Shown here: in pieces, positions 42,129 to 53,824 of the stretch
How positions within the stretch are numbered: the first letter of the stretch is position 1
Layout: each line of letters opens with the position of its first letter
DNA from: CAVYGM01 sp963768025
Lineage (GTDB): Bacteria; Bacteroidota; Bacteroidia; Cytophagales; Spirosomataceae
Reading direction: 5' to 3'
DNA length: 64,000 nt
Assembly: GCA_963768025.1 (NCBI GenBank)
Contig: CAVYGM010000002.1
Span: 62,001 to 126,000 of the forward strand
Program-made: the position numbers and the translations under genes
The notes under the pieces: generated by a model
Database searches by the model: none
Told to the model about the DNA's origin: nothing
Seen by the model: the letters and a program-made list of their open reading frames with translations, nothing else

Positions 42129-42254
42129 AGCCACGGCGGCGCGCTGCGGGTGGAGTCGTGCGTGGGGGAGGGGACGGAGTTTGTGGTGGAGCTGCCGCAG
42201 ACAATTGAGCGGATTGAGAAGGGTGATTTGGACGTTCCTTTCCATTTTTTTTGA
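42129..42254 (+). pseudogene. 3'-terminal fragment of a histidine kinase
   Basis: About 40 codons encoding SHGGALRVESCVGEGTEFVVELPQ plus a 16-residue tail, then TGA. The first part matches the last about 25 codons of the five kinases at 46.6-61.9 kb (KGHGGALRVESCVGEGTEF). No start or upstream kinase sequence is present. The extra tail (TIERIEKGDL) is not found in the other copies, so it is the remnant of a sixth family member. Confidence 0.75.
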
Positions 42255-42451
42255 TCAGCGATACCGTTCGCTGGATTTTGCCTGCGTTTTTTGCATATGC
42301 CTCTTATTCTTAATAGATTAGTAGCAGTTAAGCAAGGGGGAAGCTCGCTTTTCCAGGGGCCGATTCTCCATAGGGGGTAGGTTGCTCAGATGGGCTTGCT
42401 AATCCGGAACAAAATCAATCAAACAGCTATCCAGCCAACCCCGCCGTACGC

Positions 42452-45009
42452 ATGAAAACCAACCACTACTTCCTGACTCTTATCTTTCTGCTGCTGGCGT
42501 GGGTACCCGCCACGGCTCAGAAGAAAAAATCCTCTCCCGCGGCGGTCAAGCCACCGGTTGATTCGGTGAAAACTGCCCAGGATTCTCTGGTCACCAAGCT
42601 GAAAGGGAGCACCAAGACCCCGGGCCTGTTTACTTTTTACCAGGATACCCTCTCGGGGAGCATGCTGCTGTATATCCGGAAAGACCAGCTGGGTAAGGAG
42701 TTTATTTACCAGAGCTTTTCGATGGGGGGGCCAGCCGAGCTGTTCCTGAACCAGAATATGATCCGCGATACCTGGGTGTTCAAGGTTCAAAAAAACTTCA
42801 ATAAGGTGCAGTTTGCGCGGGTCAATACCAATTTTTATTACGATCCCCAAAGCAGTATTTCCAAAGCCGCCAATGTGGATGCGCCCGAGGCGATGTTTTT
42901 CAATAATGCCATTGCCCACAAAGATTCCAATGGCTATTACATCAATGCCGATGAGCTTTTCCTGAGCGAAAAACTGGACCGGATCAAGCCCAATTTTCCG
43001 TCTACGGTACCACCGGATAAATACTTCAATCTGGGTGAGCTGAGTGCCGGTAAGTCGTCGTACCAGAAAATCAGATCTTTTCCCAAAAATACCGACGTAG
43101 TAGTGGAACTGGTCTACGATAATCCCAAGCCCGCCCACGAGGGAGGGAAGGATATTGCCGATGCGCGTTTCGTAAAGGTAAAAATGCAGCACAGTTTTCT
43201 GGAAATGCCCGCAAATGAGTATGTGCCCCGCCGTGACGACCCTCGGGTGGGCTACTTCCTGACGGAAATGGATGATATGACTACCAATAAGTTTTTGAAT
43301 TATCGGGATTTCATTCATCGCTGGCACCTCAAAAAGAAAAATCCCGGGGCCGAAGTGAGTGAACCCGTGGAGCCTATCGTGTGGTGGGTGGAGAATACCA
43401 CGCCGCTGGAACTCCGGGAAATTATCCTCAACGCGGGACGCAAGTGGAACGAAGCCTTCGAGAAAGCGGGCTTCCGCGAGGCCGTAGTCATGAAGATGAT
43501 GCCGGACACCGCCAGCTGGGATCCGGCCGACATCCGCTACAACGTGATTCGGTTTGTTTCGTCCGACCTGGGCTACGCCATCGGGCCGAGTTTTGTGAAT
43601 CCCAGGACGGGGCAAATCCTGGGGGCCGACATTACCATCGACTACGGTCTGATCGTGGGCGGTCTGGAAGAGCAGGCGCTGTTTGAGGGATTTGGCGGGG
43701 CTAAACGCACCGTAACCCCGAGCTACCTGCCCAAGCACCAGTTCATGAATTGCAGTATCTCCAAGGGACTAAAAGCGGAATTCGCCCTGGCCAACGCGGT
43801 GCTGGATGGGGAGGCTCCCGCCGAAAAAGATTCGCTTTTCAGCCAGTTTCTCACCATGCTGATATTGCACGAGATGGGGCACACCCTGGGCCTGAATCAT
43901 AACATGAAAGCCAGCCAGATGCTTAGCCCGAAAGAGTTGGCCGATAAAGAGGTTACCGGTACCCGCGGTGTGATGGGCTCGGTCATGGATTATGATGCCG
44001 TGAATATTTCACCGGACCGAACCCGGCAGGCACACTACTATACCACCCGCACGGGCCCCTACGACGCCTGGGCTATCGAATATGGCTACCGGCCCTTTGC
44101 CACCGACGAAGAGCAGGGCCTGAAAACAATCCTGAGCCGCAGCACCGAACCTCAACTGCTGTTCGGCAACGATGCCGACGATATGCGTTCTCCCGGCAAT
44201 GGAATAGACCCCCGGGTGATGGTGTGGGATATGAGCAACGATATGGTGACTTATGCCACCGACCGTCTCACATTGGTCAATGCCATGGTGGCTAAACTCA
44301 GGGACAGGATGGCCAACAAGGATCAATCGTACCAGGAGCTGGTCAGCAAATACGGCGCATTGACCTACCAGCGGTACAGCATGACGACGGCTCTGAGCCG
44401 GTACATTGGGGGCGTGTATGTGGACCGTAGCTACGGCACGCAGAATTCTAAAGAAAAGCCTTATACACCCGTACCCGAAGAGTATCAACGCAAAGTCCTG
44501 GATGTGGTAGGCACCTACCTGCTTTCCCCCACAGCTTTTGCAGCCGACACCTACCTGTTTCCCTACCTGCAGCGGCAGCGAAGGGGCTTCAATTTTTACG
44601 GCTCGCCCGAAGATCCCAAACCCGAAGGCCCGGGCGTTGATGCTCCAATCCAACGTCCTGGATTATCTGCTGTTTCCCGGAAACCCTCAAACGGATCAGT
44701 TCCTCTACCCTGTATGGCAATACCTATTCCGTGGCCAGCTTACTGAATGACCTTTCGGGGATGGTTTTTGATGAGGATTTGAAAACAGAGGTACACCTGA
44801 TTCGACAGAACTTACAGACCGCCTACCTCACTAGGCTCATCAGCATACAGTCGGGTGAAGCTTACGATCCCGCCTCCAAAGCTGCCGCCTACTCCGCAAT
44901 GGTGGCCGTGAAGAAAAAATTGAAAAAAGCTTCCTCCCCGGATGAACAAACCAAATCGCACCGGGCCTATCTGGATTATCTGATTGATAAGGCACTGGCG
45001 GTGAAGTAA
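42452..45009 (+). CDS. Secreted zinc metalloprotease (DUF5117/DUF4953 type), frameshifted
   Basis: Large exported metzincin-like protease. Signal peptide MKTNHYFLTLIFLLLAWVPATAQ, an N-terminal beta domain (DTLSGSMLLYIRKDQLGKEFIYQS...), then the catalytic region with the extended zinc motif HEMGHTLGLNHN at about residues 473-484 and a Met-turn region VMGSVMDYDAVN. The order of blocks (PIVWWVENTTP, WNEAFEKAGF, DPADIRYNVIRFVSS, DPRVMVWDMSNDMVTYATDR) is that of the zinc-dependent metalloproteases common in Bacteroidota. Two single-base shifts near 44,635 and 44,690 separate the main ORF (to 44746) from the C-terminal helices (frame 3 around 44,650, frame 1 to 45009: SLLNDLSGMVFDEDLKTEVHLIR). Repaired length is about 850 residues. 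Natural substrates are unknown. Confidence 0.85.
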
Positions 45010-45064
45010 AAGGCAAAATCCTTGGCGGGTCTTGGGTAGAGGTAGCGCTGATGATTGATCCCTG

Positions 45065-45122
45065 TCAATTGTAACGTTTTTGTAACGCCCGCTTTAGGGC
45101 TTTAGCGGCCCGATTGTTCTAC
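45065..45122 (+). promoter_or_regulatory. Conserved upstream element, copy 2
   Basis: The 24 nt at 45065-45088 are identical to 39001-39024, including the two GTAACG boxes. It lies 111 nt from the DUF418 start (copy 1: 116 nt from the peptidase start), with a similar GATT-N-TT block at the same offset within 1 nt. Confidence 0.6.
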
Positions 45123-45199
45123 ATTTCCGCCGTACAGTCTCTCCTGCTGGTGCGGACTGCCAGTGGTTCCTAACTCTTTTAACCAAAACCTCCCCTTCC

Positions 45200-46576
45200 A
45201 TGCAAAACGACTCCTCCTCCGTCGCCCTGGCCGAAACCCCCACCGCCGTCCCCGTTGCGCAATCCGATCGAGTACCCTGATTGATATTCTGAGAGGCTTA
45301 GCTCTGTTGGGCATTCTGCTTATGAATATCCCGACCTTTTCCATGCCGGATAATTTCATCGAAGCCTTCAGTCAAAATCCAGAGAGTACCAACTTCTGGT
45401 TATATGCCGTTGTTGCCGTTCTGTTTGAAGGCAAAATGCGGGCCCTGTTTTCCTTTGTCTTTGGGGTAGGGGTGCTACTGTTTCTGGCCAAAAAAGAGCA
45501 GACCGGCCGATCTGCCGCAAGCCTGTACTACCGCCGGATGGGATGGCTTCTCCTGTTTGGGCTTATGCATGCCCATTTGCTTCTGTGGTTCGGAGATATT
45601 TTGTATGACTATGCAGTCTGCGGTCTGCTCTTGTATTTGTTTAGGAATATCCGCCCGCTGTATCTGGCCCTGGGCGTGCCTGTGGTGGCCCTCATCGGAT
45701 TTGTTTCAGGTACGCTTTTCAACCAGGACATTGCCAGTAAGCACAAGGCCTATCTGGAAGCACAGCAGGTACAGCAGCAAGGGCTCCCCCTGACTACTAC
45801 CCACACTCAGGCCCTGGCCAATTGGCGGGAATTGGAAAAAACTATTCTTCCCAACAAGGAAGATGCCGCCCGTAATACCGTCCTGATGAAAGGCGACTAC
45901 GCCAGCGTGGCTGAGCGGGTTCGCCCCTTGTCTTTTTCTTTACAGACTACGTACCTGATATTTGCAATACCGGATATATTGGCCCTGATGCTACTCGGAA
46001 TGGCCCTGTACAAGTGGGGGTTTTCTGTCGGGAAAATGGACTTCGGATCGGTATCGGCGTATGCTGCTGGTAGGGTACGGGCTTGGCCTGCCCCTGGTGT
46101 GTTTTAGTCTTGTTTACGGCTACCTAAACTCCCCCACGCGCGATGCCTGGCTGGCCTATAATGACACCCATCCCATCAGTTGGGTAGGTTTGATTTATCC
46201 GGTGCAGCGTATACTGCTGGTGCTCGCCCACGTTAGTGCGGTGATTCTGGTGGTGCGGAGCGGCTACCTCAAAAGCCTCACGACCCGCCTGGCGGCAGTA
46301 GGGCAGATGGCCTTCACCAACTACATCATGCATACCGTACTTTGCACCCTGTTTTTCTACGGCTACGGTCTCAACTATTTTGCCGAGCTGGAATACTACC
46401 AGCTTTTCTACGTAGTGGGTGCCATCTGGGTTACCCAACTCGTACTAAGCCCTATCTGGCTGATGTACTTCCGCTTTGGCCCCCTCGAATGGTTATGGCG
46501 CAGCCTCACCTACTGGAAATGGCAGCCCCTGCGCCGGGAGCAACGGGCAGGCTACCAGTCACCGCTGGCGGCTTGA
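45200..46576 (+). CDS. DUF418-family membrane protein, frameshifted
   Basis: Polytopic inner-membrane protein of the DUF418 (YeiB-like) family, related to acyltransferase-like membrane proteins; the transported or modified substrate is unknown. The ATG at 45200 (MQNDSSSVALAETPTAVPVAQSDRV) is in another frame from the first helix and is joined by one indel near 45,275 to TLIDILRGLALLGILLMNIPTF, the family hallmark. A second indel near 46,060 links YKWGFSVG to LLVGYGLGLPLVCFSLVYGYL. The C-terminal DUF418 signature is clear: VGQMAFTNYIMHTVLCTLFFYGYG and PIWLMYFRFGPLEWLWRSLTYWK. About 450 residues when repaired, with about ten membrane segments. It is controlled by an upstream element shared with the DPP IV gene. 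Confidence 0.82.
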
Positions 46577-46635
46577 TCCGATGAGCCGGGCTAGTGTTGG
46601 AGCGGCCAATAACCAACTGTATTCGAACTTCATCG

Positions 46636-49600
46636 ATGAGAACTTACCTGTTGAAAAAGCTGGCATCTCTGGCATTCCTGACCGGGATGCTGCTTGCCTG
46701 TACGACTAACTCCAACCATATCCCTTTCCCTGAAAATGAAACAGAATTCTCCCCGCCGGTAAGCCGGCCCTTCAAGTTTACCGAGCCTAAACCCTTTGAG
46801 TGGGCAGATCCCGATTCCATCCACCGCAAGACCATCACCACCACGACCCTTGATCTGGACAAGATTCCCTCGCAGCCATTTCGCACAGATGGCTTTCAGC
46901 CTTTCAACAAGCCCATGCCCGAAACAAAGCTCGACTGGGACGGCTTGCCAGAAACGGACTTTGATTTTGACAAGCTTCCTACCGAGAAGTTGAAATACAA
47001 GGTTTCCATTCTGGGAAGGCCTACGGTGGCTGAGGCTCCCGACCCCGAGACCAGGCAAGAGGCAGAAAGTGCGATCCTGAATCTGAAAGTAGAACAGGGG
47101 GAAAACAATATATCCGACATGGTTCAGGATAAAGACGGAATCGTGTGGATAGGCATATGGGGGAGAGGGCTATACCGTTTTGATGGTAAAAACTACCTGT
47201 TATTTAATGAGGAACAGGGTCTAAGTTCTATCAATCTCACTAATTTGTGTATAGATGCCCGAGGGCAGATTTGGGTAGCAACCCAAGATAAAGGGGTGCT
47301 GGTGCTGGATCTGAAGGCAGGCATCATCAAGCAACTTGGTCAGAATGAAGGCTTAGGGAATGATTATGTTTTGGGCCTCATGCCCGACCAGCAAGGTCAG
47401 GTGTGGGTAGGAGGCTGGGGCGGAGGAGTGGACATTATCAATGAACAAGCAGGGACCATCAAACATTTGAAAGACAAACCTTCTCTCAGCGATAATTTCG
47501 TGAGAAGCTTCCTGCAGGAAAGGGATGGAAAAATATGGGTCGGTACAGGCAGCGGCGCGGACATCATTGATACGTAAGGCTGGTAAGATCAAGCATCTGA
47601 GCCAGAAAGCTGGCCTAAGCAACAACAATGTGGAGTACCTGTTCCAGAATACAGAAGACGAAATATGGGTCGGAACCAGGGAAAAGGTGAATATTATTGA
47701 TAGAAAAAAGAATACCCTGAAGCAGCTGGGTCGGGAGCAGGGGCTGAGCAATGACAACATAATTTCTATTTTTAAGGATGGAGATGGCCGAATCTGGATT
47801 GGTAATTTAGGGGACCAGGTGGATGTTGTTGACGCAGACAAAAACCAGATCAGACGTATTGGTGCCAGAGATGGCCTGAGCGGCCGATATGTCCCCAGTA
47901 TGTTGCGGCGCGGAGATGGGAATATATGGATTGTGACATCAGCCGGAATAAACATTATACAGGAGAGGGGGGGAGTTCGCTATTTGAAAGATAAGAAAAG
48001 CACTAATGATCGATTCAAACTCATATGGGGGCTTATGGAAGATTCCAAAGGTCAAGTTTGGGTGGGTAACGACGAAGGGTTCTTTATAATTGATCCAACC
48101 CTGGAAAGTGCTAAGTTCATAAAGCTAGGTTATAGATATATTCTTTTCTGGAAGATGGGTTGGGAGAATTTGGATAGGTCCACTCAGTCGGTTTTTACAT
48201 ATTTGACTCTAAGAGTAAGGTACTAAGACATATAAATTTAGCAAATAAGAAATCTCCCTATCATGTATTTACCTTTTTCAAAGACCAACAGGATATTTGG
48301 GTTGGATACTCCACAGAATTATACAGGTGGCATTAGTGTCTTCAATGAGCGGAATCTTACTGAAAAGAGAGTAAGCAATGGACCCAATTTGTCACCTAAA
48401 AAAAGGTGTATTATCCCACTATTGGTAATAGCTTTCAAAGACGGGCCAAACAGTTATGGGTGGCGTTTCAGTTTGGGGTCATTATGTATTGGATTCCAAT
48501 TCGAAAACGTACCGTCAGCTCAACGACACATTAGGTCTTAGATCAATGACCTAACTCCCATGATCACAGATCCTTTTCATCGGACCTGGATTGGTACGGA
48601 CCAAGGACTGGATATTATTGATCCAGCTAAGTCCACTACCACGTGCAGTTTCTCTACTGCTGAAGGGTTGAGGGGAAACGTCGTGATCAATATGAAAGTC
48701 GAGAAGGAGATGTATTGCGTATGACCACAAAAGGCTTGACGACACTTGTCCCTTCCTCAAAAGGACAGAAGGGTTTACGAGCTGCAAGGTGAAATCACAA
48801 AAAGTAAAAACCGGGGATATTGGGCTACATTCATATTTTCAATTCAATCCATCGGAAGAATAAGGAGTATTGGTGGGGATTGGGAACCTACATTACGATC
48901 ATGCCTCACCAACGGGAAGACACCCTTCCGCGCCGTGCCTTTATTACTGGCCTTGACCTTATTGGTCAGCCTCAAATTTTTGTGGATGAAGACCACCAAC
49001 AGGCACCAACTCCAAAAGGTAGACTCCCTATGGGATGGGAAAGAGGGTAAGTATGTAGGTAAAGAAGTTTATGCCCCAGGCATTGGTTTTTCTAATCCAA
49101 TCCAGTGGAACGGCGTGGCGGGTGCCTACAACATGCCCGTCAATCTGCGTCTACCCTACGACCACAACTACCTGACCTTTCATTTTGCCAGTACCGGAAT
49201 ACGGCGACTTCGACAAAACCGTCTACCGCTACATACTGGAAGGGCAGGACGCGCAATGGAGCAAAATTTCTGAGAGTACGGCCAGCGAAAACTACATCAA
49301 TCTCGATCCCGGGACGTATACTTTCAAGGTTCGGAGCAAAGGATACAATCAGGTATGGGGCGAAGCGGCCGAGCTGCGCTTTACCATCCTGCCGCCGTGG
49401 TGGCAAACCTGGTGGGCCTATCTGCTGTACCTGTTAGTTTTTTGTTGCCTCACTATGGGCATTCTCTAAGTACCGCTCCCGTAATTTGCAAAGGCAGAAC
49501 AAACAGCTGGAAGAAAAAGTACTAGAAAGAACCAAGGCACTCAACGAGTCACTGGCGGAGTTAAAATCCACCCAATCCCAGCTCATCCAAAAAGAAAAGC

Positions 49601-50343
49601 TAGCCTAGCCTGGGCGAGCTGACAGCCGGCATCGCCCACGAGATCCAGAACCCCCTCAACTTCGTCAACAACTTCTCGGAGGTAAGCGCCGAGCTGATGG
49701 ACGAGCTGGAAGGAGCTGGAAACCGGGAATGCGGCTGAGGTGAAAGCCATCATTCGGACCTACGCGAGAACCTGCAAAAAATCCACCACCACGGCCGCCG
49801 GGCCGACGCCATCGTGCGGGGCATGCTGGAGCACACCCGCGCCACACCGGGCGAGCGGCACCCACCGACCTCAACGCCCTGGCCGACGAGTACCTGCGGC
49901 TGGCCTACCACGGTCTGCGGGCCAAGGACAGAGACCTTCCAACGCGAGCTCATCACCGATTTTGACCCCAACCTGGGCAGAGTACGCGGTGCTCCCTCGG
50001 ACCTAGGGCGGGTGCTTCTCGAACCTCTTCAACAACGCCTTTTACGCCGTTCGGAAGCAGGCGGTGCTGCTAGCCGACCAGACGTATGCGCCCACGGTAT
50101 GGGTGAGCACCCACCGGCTAGACGACAAGGTAGAAATTCGGGTGCGCGACAACGGCACGGGCATCGCCGAGGACGTAAAGACAAGATCTTCCAGCCTTTC
50201 TTCACCACCAAACCCACGGGCGAGGGCACCGGGCTGGGCCTTAGCTGAGCTACGACATCGTCACCAAGGGTCACGGCGGGGTGCTGCGGGTGGAGTCGTG
50301 CGTGGGGGAAGGGACTGAGTTCAAGATCGAATTGCCGAATTAA
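46636..50343 (+). pseudogene. Histidine kinase 1: lipoprotein-type propeller sensor, heavily frameshifted
   Basis: First of five tandem kinases. The ATG at 46636 starts a type II signal peptide (FLTGMLLACTTN, lipobox LLAC). A linker with three LDxDxxP repeats leads into Reg_prop propeller blades (IVWIGIWGRGLYRFDG, QIWVATQDKGVLV, QVWVGGWGGGVDII, KIWVGTGSGADII). Open frames run 46636-47577 and to 48226; beyond that the frame changes roughly every 100-300 nt through the remaining blades, the Y_Y_Y domain (YRYILEGQDAQW...YTFKVRSKG), the helix WWAYLLYLLVF, the H-box region and the ATPase (DNGTGI, EGTEFKIELPN). Repaired length is about 1,230 residues. Indel density is higher than in the other copies, so real decay cannot be excluded. 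No receiver or HTH is fused, unlike classical HTCS proteins. Confidence 0.75.
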
Positions 50344-50362
50344 TACGCTCATTGGCTCTTTA

Positions 50363-53300
50363 ATGTTTATGAAAAAGAACTATACTTTACTCTTGTTAGG
50401 CATACTGTGGGGCAGTCTTTTAATGGCTCAGTCTCCGCCGTTACGGTTTACCCATTTTACGGTAAAGGAAGGCTTGCCCCAAAGCTATGGAAATTGTCTC
50501 TTTCAGGACCGTCAAGGCTTTATTTGGATTGGAACCAACAGTGGTGTTTGCCGATATGATGGCTTTGGATTTACTTCATTTCGCAATAATATGGGTGACT
50601 CCACCTCACTTTCATCCAGTCAAATAAATGCATTAAATGAAGATGAAAAAGGAAATATCTGGGTAGGTACCAGAAATGGCGTGAATTTGATGAATCCTTA
50701 TACGGGCAAAAGCAGACGTGTTTCTTTACCACGTGCTAATGCTGCCACCGCAGATTATGTAGTATATAGGAAAGGTATTTATCGCGATTCCCAACATCGA
50801 ATATGGGTTTGTACCAATAAGGGGATGTTCTACTACCAACCATCCACCAAAACACTACAACCGTATACATTGACATTTCCTGACTCAACACTCGCCCCAA
50901 AGCAGGTGTGGCAAATTTATCAAGACACAGAAGGTTGGTATTGGGCCTCCTCGGGGAAATTTGGTACATTAAGTCGGTTTGATCAAAAGAAACGTCGTGT
51001 CGTTGTTCCTGAAATTCAGATTAATAATCGCAAGGTAACGATTAACTATGTTAACACTTTTTTTGAGGATGACGAAGGTTTTCTTTGGATTGGTACTTCT
51101 AATGACGGTGTGTATCGTATCAACCCAAAAACTTATCGTGCCGAGCATTACGCCAGAAATCCATTCGATAACAACAGCATCAGTAACAATAGTATTAGGG
51201 ATATAAAGCAGGATAGAGAGGGCAAAATCTGGGTAGGAACAACTACAAGCCTGAGTGTTTTCAATCTTCAGACTCGGGCTTTTCATACTTATACCCATGT
51301 ACTTGGAGATCCTAACTCACTGTTATACAATGAAGTGTATAGTATATTAAAAGATCGTGAAGGGGTAATTTGGGTCGGAAATGCATTGGGCGTCAGTAAA
51401 TATGACCCTCATGTAAATCAGTTTCAAACCTATACTAATAATCCGGCTAACCCCAACAGTTTAAGCGATAATCGAGTGTATCCCGTAGTGCAAGACAAAG
51501 ACGGCATACTTTGGATTGGCACAAGGGGGGAGGGCTAAATCGCTATGATCGAAAGACAGGAAAGTATACAATTTTTCGTAGTAATCCGCGGAATAAGAAC
51601 GGCTTGATGGACGATCAGGTGTGGGCATTAGCGTATGTGCCCTCTACGAATACACTCTGGGTTGGTACTCGCATTGGTATTAACCGTTATGATATTCGGA
51701 CTAACCGTTTTACAAAGGTGTTAGGAAACGAAGCTTCAAGATAATGGACAACCAACGATAACAAATATTGTAAATGATTCCTTATCTTCAATCTGGATAA
51801 CAAGTGATGATGGTTCTGGATTACTTCATCTTGATACCAAAACCGGAAAGGCTGAAAAGTATACGAAACGACCCAGCAAATCCTTCTACAATAAGCAGTA
51901 ACCGAGCTTTTGGACTACTTCTGGACCGTAAAGGCAGATTGTGGGTAGGAACAGACCACGGACTCAATCGTTTTGAACCGGCTACAAAGACCTTTAAACG
52001 ATTTCTACCCGGTAATTCTATGCAGTCTGCACATGTAAACACACAGTCATTCTGGGGACTTTATGAAGACAGTAAGGGATTTATCTGGTTTGGCGGGGTG
52101 TCCGGATTGTATCGAATGGACCCAATAAAAGAGGAATTTACTATCTACACAAAAAAAGATGGACTTGCCAATGAAGTTATTTATAATATTCTGGAAGATA
52201 AGCACGGTCGGTTTTGGTTGAGTACTGATGAAGGAATCAGCAGGTTTGATCCTAGTAGCAAAACCTTCCGTAATTTCGATCAATCCAGTGGTTTACAGAG
52301 CAATGAATTCAATTTTTCGGCCTGTGTGATTCGGGAAACCGGTGAGTTTGTATTTGGCGGAATGCATGGTTTTAACATTTTTCATCCCGATAGCATAAAA
52401 GACAATGCTTATCGCCCACCGGTGGTTATTTCAGCACTGCTTCGCTATCGAGCCAGTGACTCCTCACAAGTGTATGAAGAAGATCGGACGGTAATTTCAA
52501 AAAAAGAGCTAATCCTCAGGCACGATGAAGCCCAACTCACATTTGAGTTTACGGCAATGAGTTTCAGTAATCCGGCCAAAAACCAATATGCCTACCAGTT
52601 AGCAGGATTCAGTAATCAATGGATTCCTTTGGGAACCCGCCGAAATGTAACGTTTACCAGCTTACCCCCAGGCAACTACGTATTACGTGTTAAGGCCTCG
52701 AATGGAGATAACGTATGGAATGAATTTCCTACCGAACTTTTAATTACGATTCTACCCCCCTGGTGGCAGACCTGGTGGGCATACAGCCTGTACGCTATAC
52801 TGGTTGTTGGGGCCATTTGGAGCTTCATTGCCTACCGCTCGCGTAGCCTGCGCCGTGAAAACCGGATCCTGGAAGAAAAAGTAACCCTAAGAACCAGACA
52901 AATTCAAAATCAGAATACAGAAATAGTAGCTCAAAAAGAGGAGATCGAAGCGCAGCGAGATCATCTCGAACAAACCCTCGACACCCTGCAGTCGACCCAA
53001 ACCCAACTCATCCAAAAAGAAAAGCTAGCCAGCCTGGGGGAGCTCACGGCGGGCATCGCCCACGAGATCCAGAACCCGCTGAACTTCGTCAACAACTTCG
53101 CCGAGGTGTCGGCCGAACTGGTCCAGGAGCTGGAAGAAGAAGCCCAGCGGCCCACCCGCGACGCGGCTTTGGAAGGGGAGCTGCTGGTGGACGTGAAGGA
53201 CAACCTGCACAAGATCACCCACCACGCCCAGCGGGCCTCGGCCATCGTGCGGTCCATGCTCGACCACAGCCGCACCAGCAGCGGCCACAGGGAGCCCACG

Positions 53301-53774
53301 GACCTGAACGCGCTGGCCGACGAGTACCTGCGGCTGGCCTACCAGGGTCACAGGGCCAAGGACAAAAGTTTTAACGCGGAGCTGGTCACGGATTTCGATC
53401 CGACGCTGGGGCGGGTGGAGGTGGTGCCGCAGGAGATCGGGCGGGTGGTGCTGAACCTGTTCAACAACGCCTTCTACGCGGTGGCCGAGCGCCAGAAGTC
53501 GGCGGGTGCCGATCACAACCCACTGGTGCGGGTACGCACCGAGCGCACTGCGGAGGGGGTCGAGATCCGGGTCAGCGACAACGGGACGGGCATGCCCCAA
53601 GAGGTGGTGGAGAAGATCTTCCAGCCCTTCTTCACGACCAAGCCCACGGGGGAGGGCACGGGGCTGGGCCTGTCGCTGAGCTACGACATCGTGACCAAGG
53701 GCCACGGCGGGACGCTGAGGGTGGAGTCGTGCGTGGGCGAGGGGACGGAGTTTGTGGTGGAGCTGCCGGTGTAA
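50363..53774 (+). CDS. Histidine kinase 2: propeller sensor, frameshifted in the sensor only
   Basis: Reg_prop/Y_Y_Y sensor kinase, about 1,135 residues when repaired. Signal peptide MKKNYTLLLLGILWGSLLMAQ. Blades carry the IWIGT/IWVGT motif with GVCRYDG or GLNRFEP turns. Frame changes occur at about 51,530 (a G run, aaggggggaggg), about 51,740 and about 51,870; from 51804 to 53774 one open frame holds the rest. Y_Y_Y: YAYQLAGFSNQWIPLGTRRNVTFTSLPPGNYVLRVKASNGD. One helix (WWAYSLYAILVVGAIWSFIAY), coiled coil, H-box GIAHEIQNPLNFVNN, N-box VVLNLFNNAFYAV, G1 DNGTGMP, F/G2 FFTTKPTGEGTGLGLSLSYDI. This is the only one of the five with an uninterrupted transmitter. Starts 20 nt after kinase 1; 50 nt before kinase 3. 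Confidence 0.85.
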
Positions 53775-53824
53775 TAAAACCAGAATGAAGATACAACTGT
53801 CATTCAATCATTACGGAATCTGCT

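Noticed and set aside
42419..43738. 439-codon minus-strand ORF
   Set aside because: It is antisense to the metalloprotease gene, whose plus-strand frame carries clear zinc-site motifs; the minus frame shows no domain.
51520..51545. Phase-variable G tract in kinase 2
   Set aside because: The run is only six G followed by AGGG; the same gene has two further frame changes without runs, so error is as likely. Kept only as part of the indel finding.
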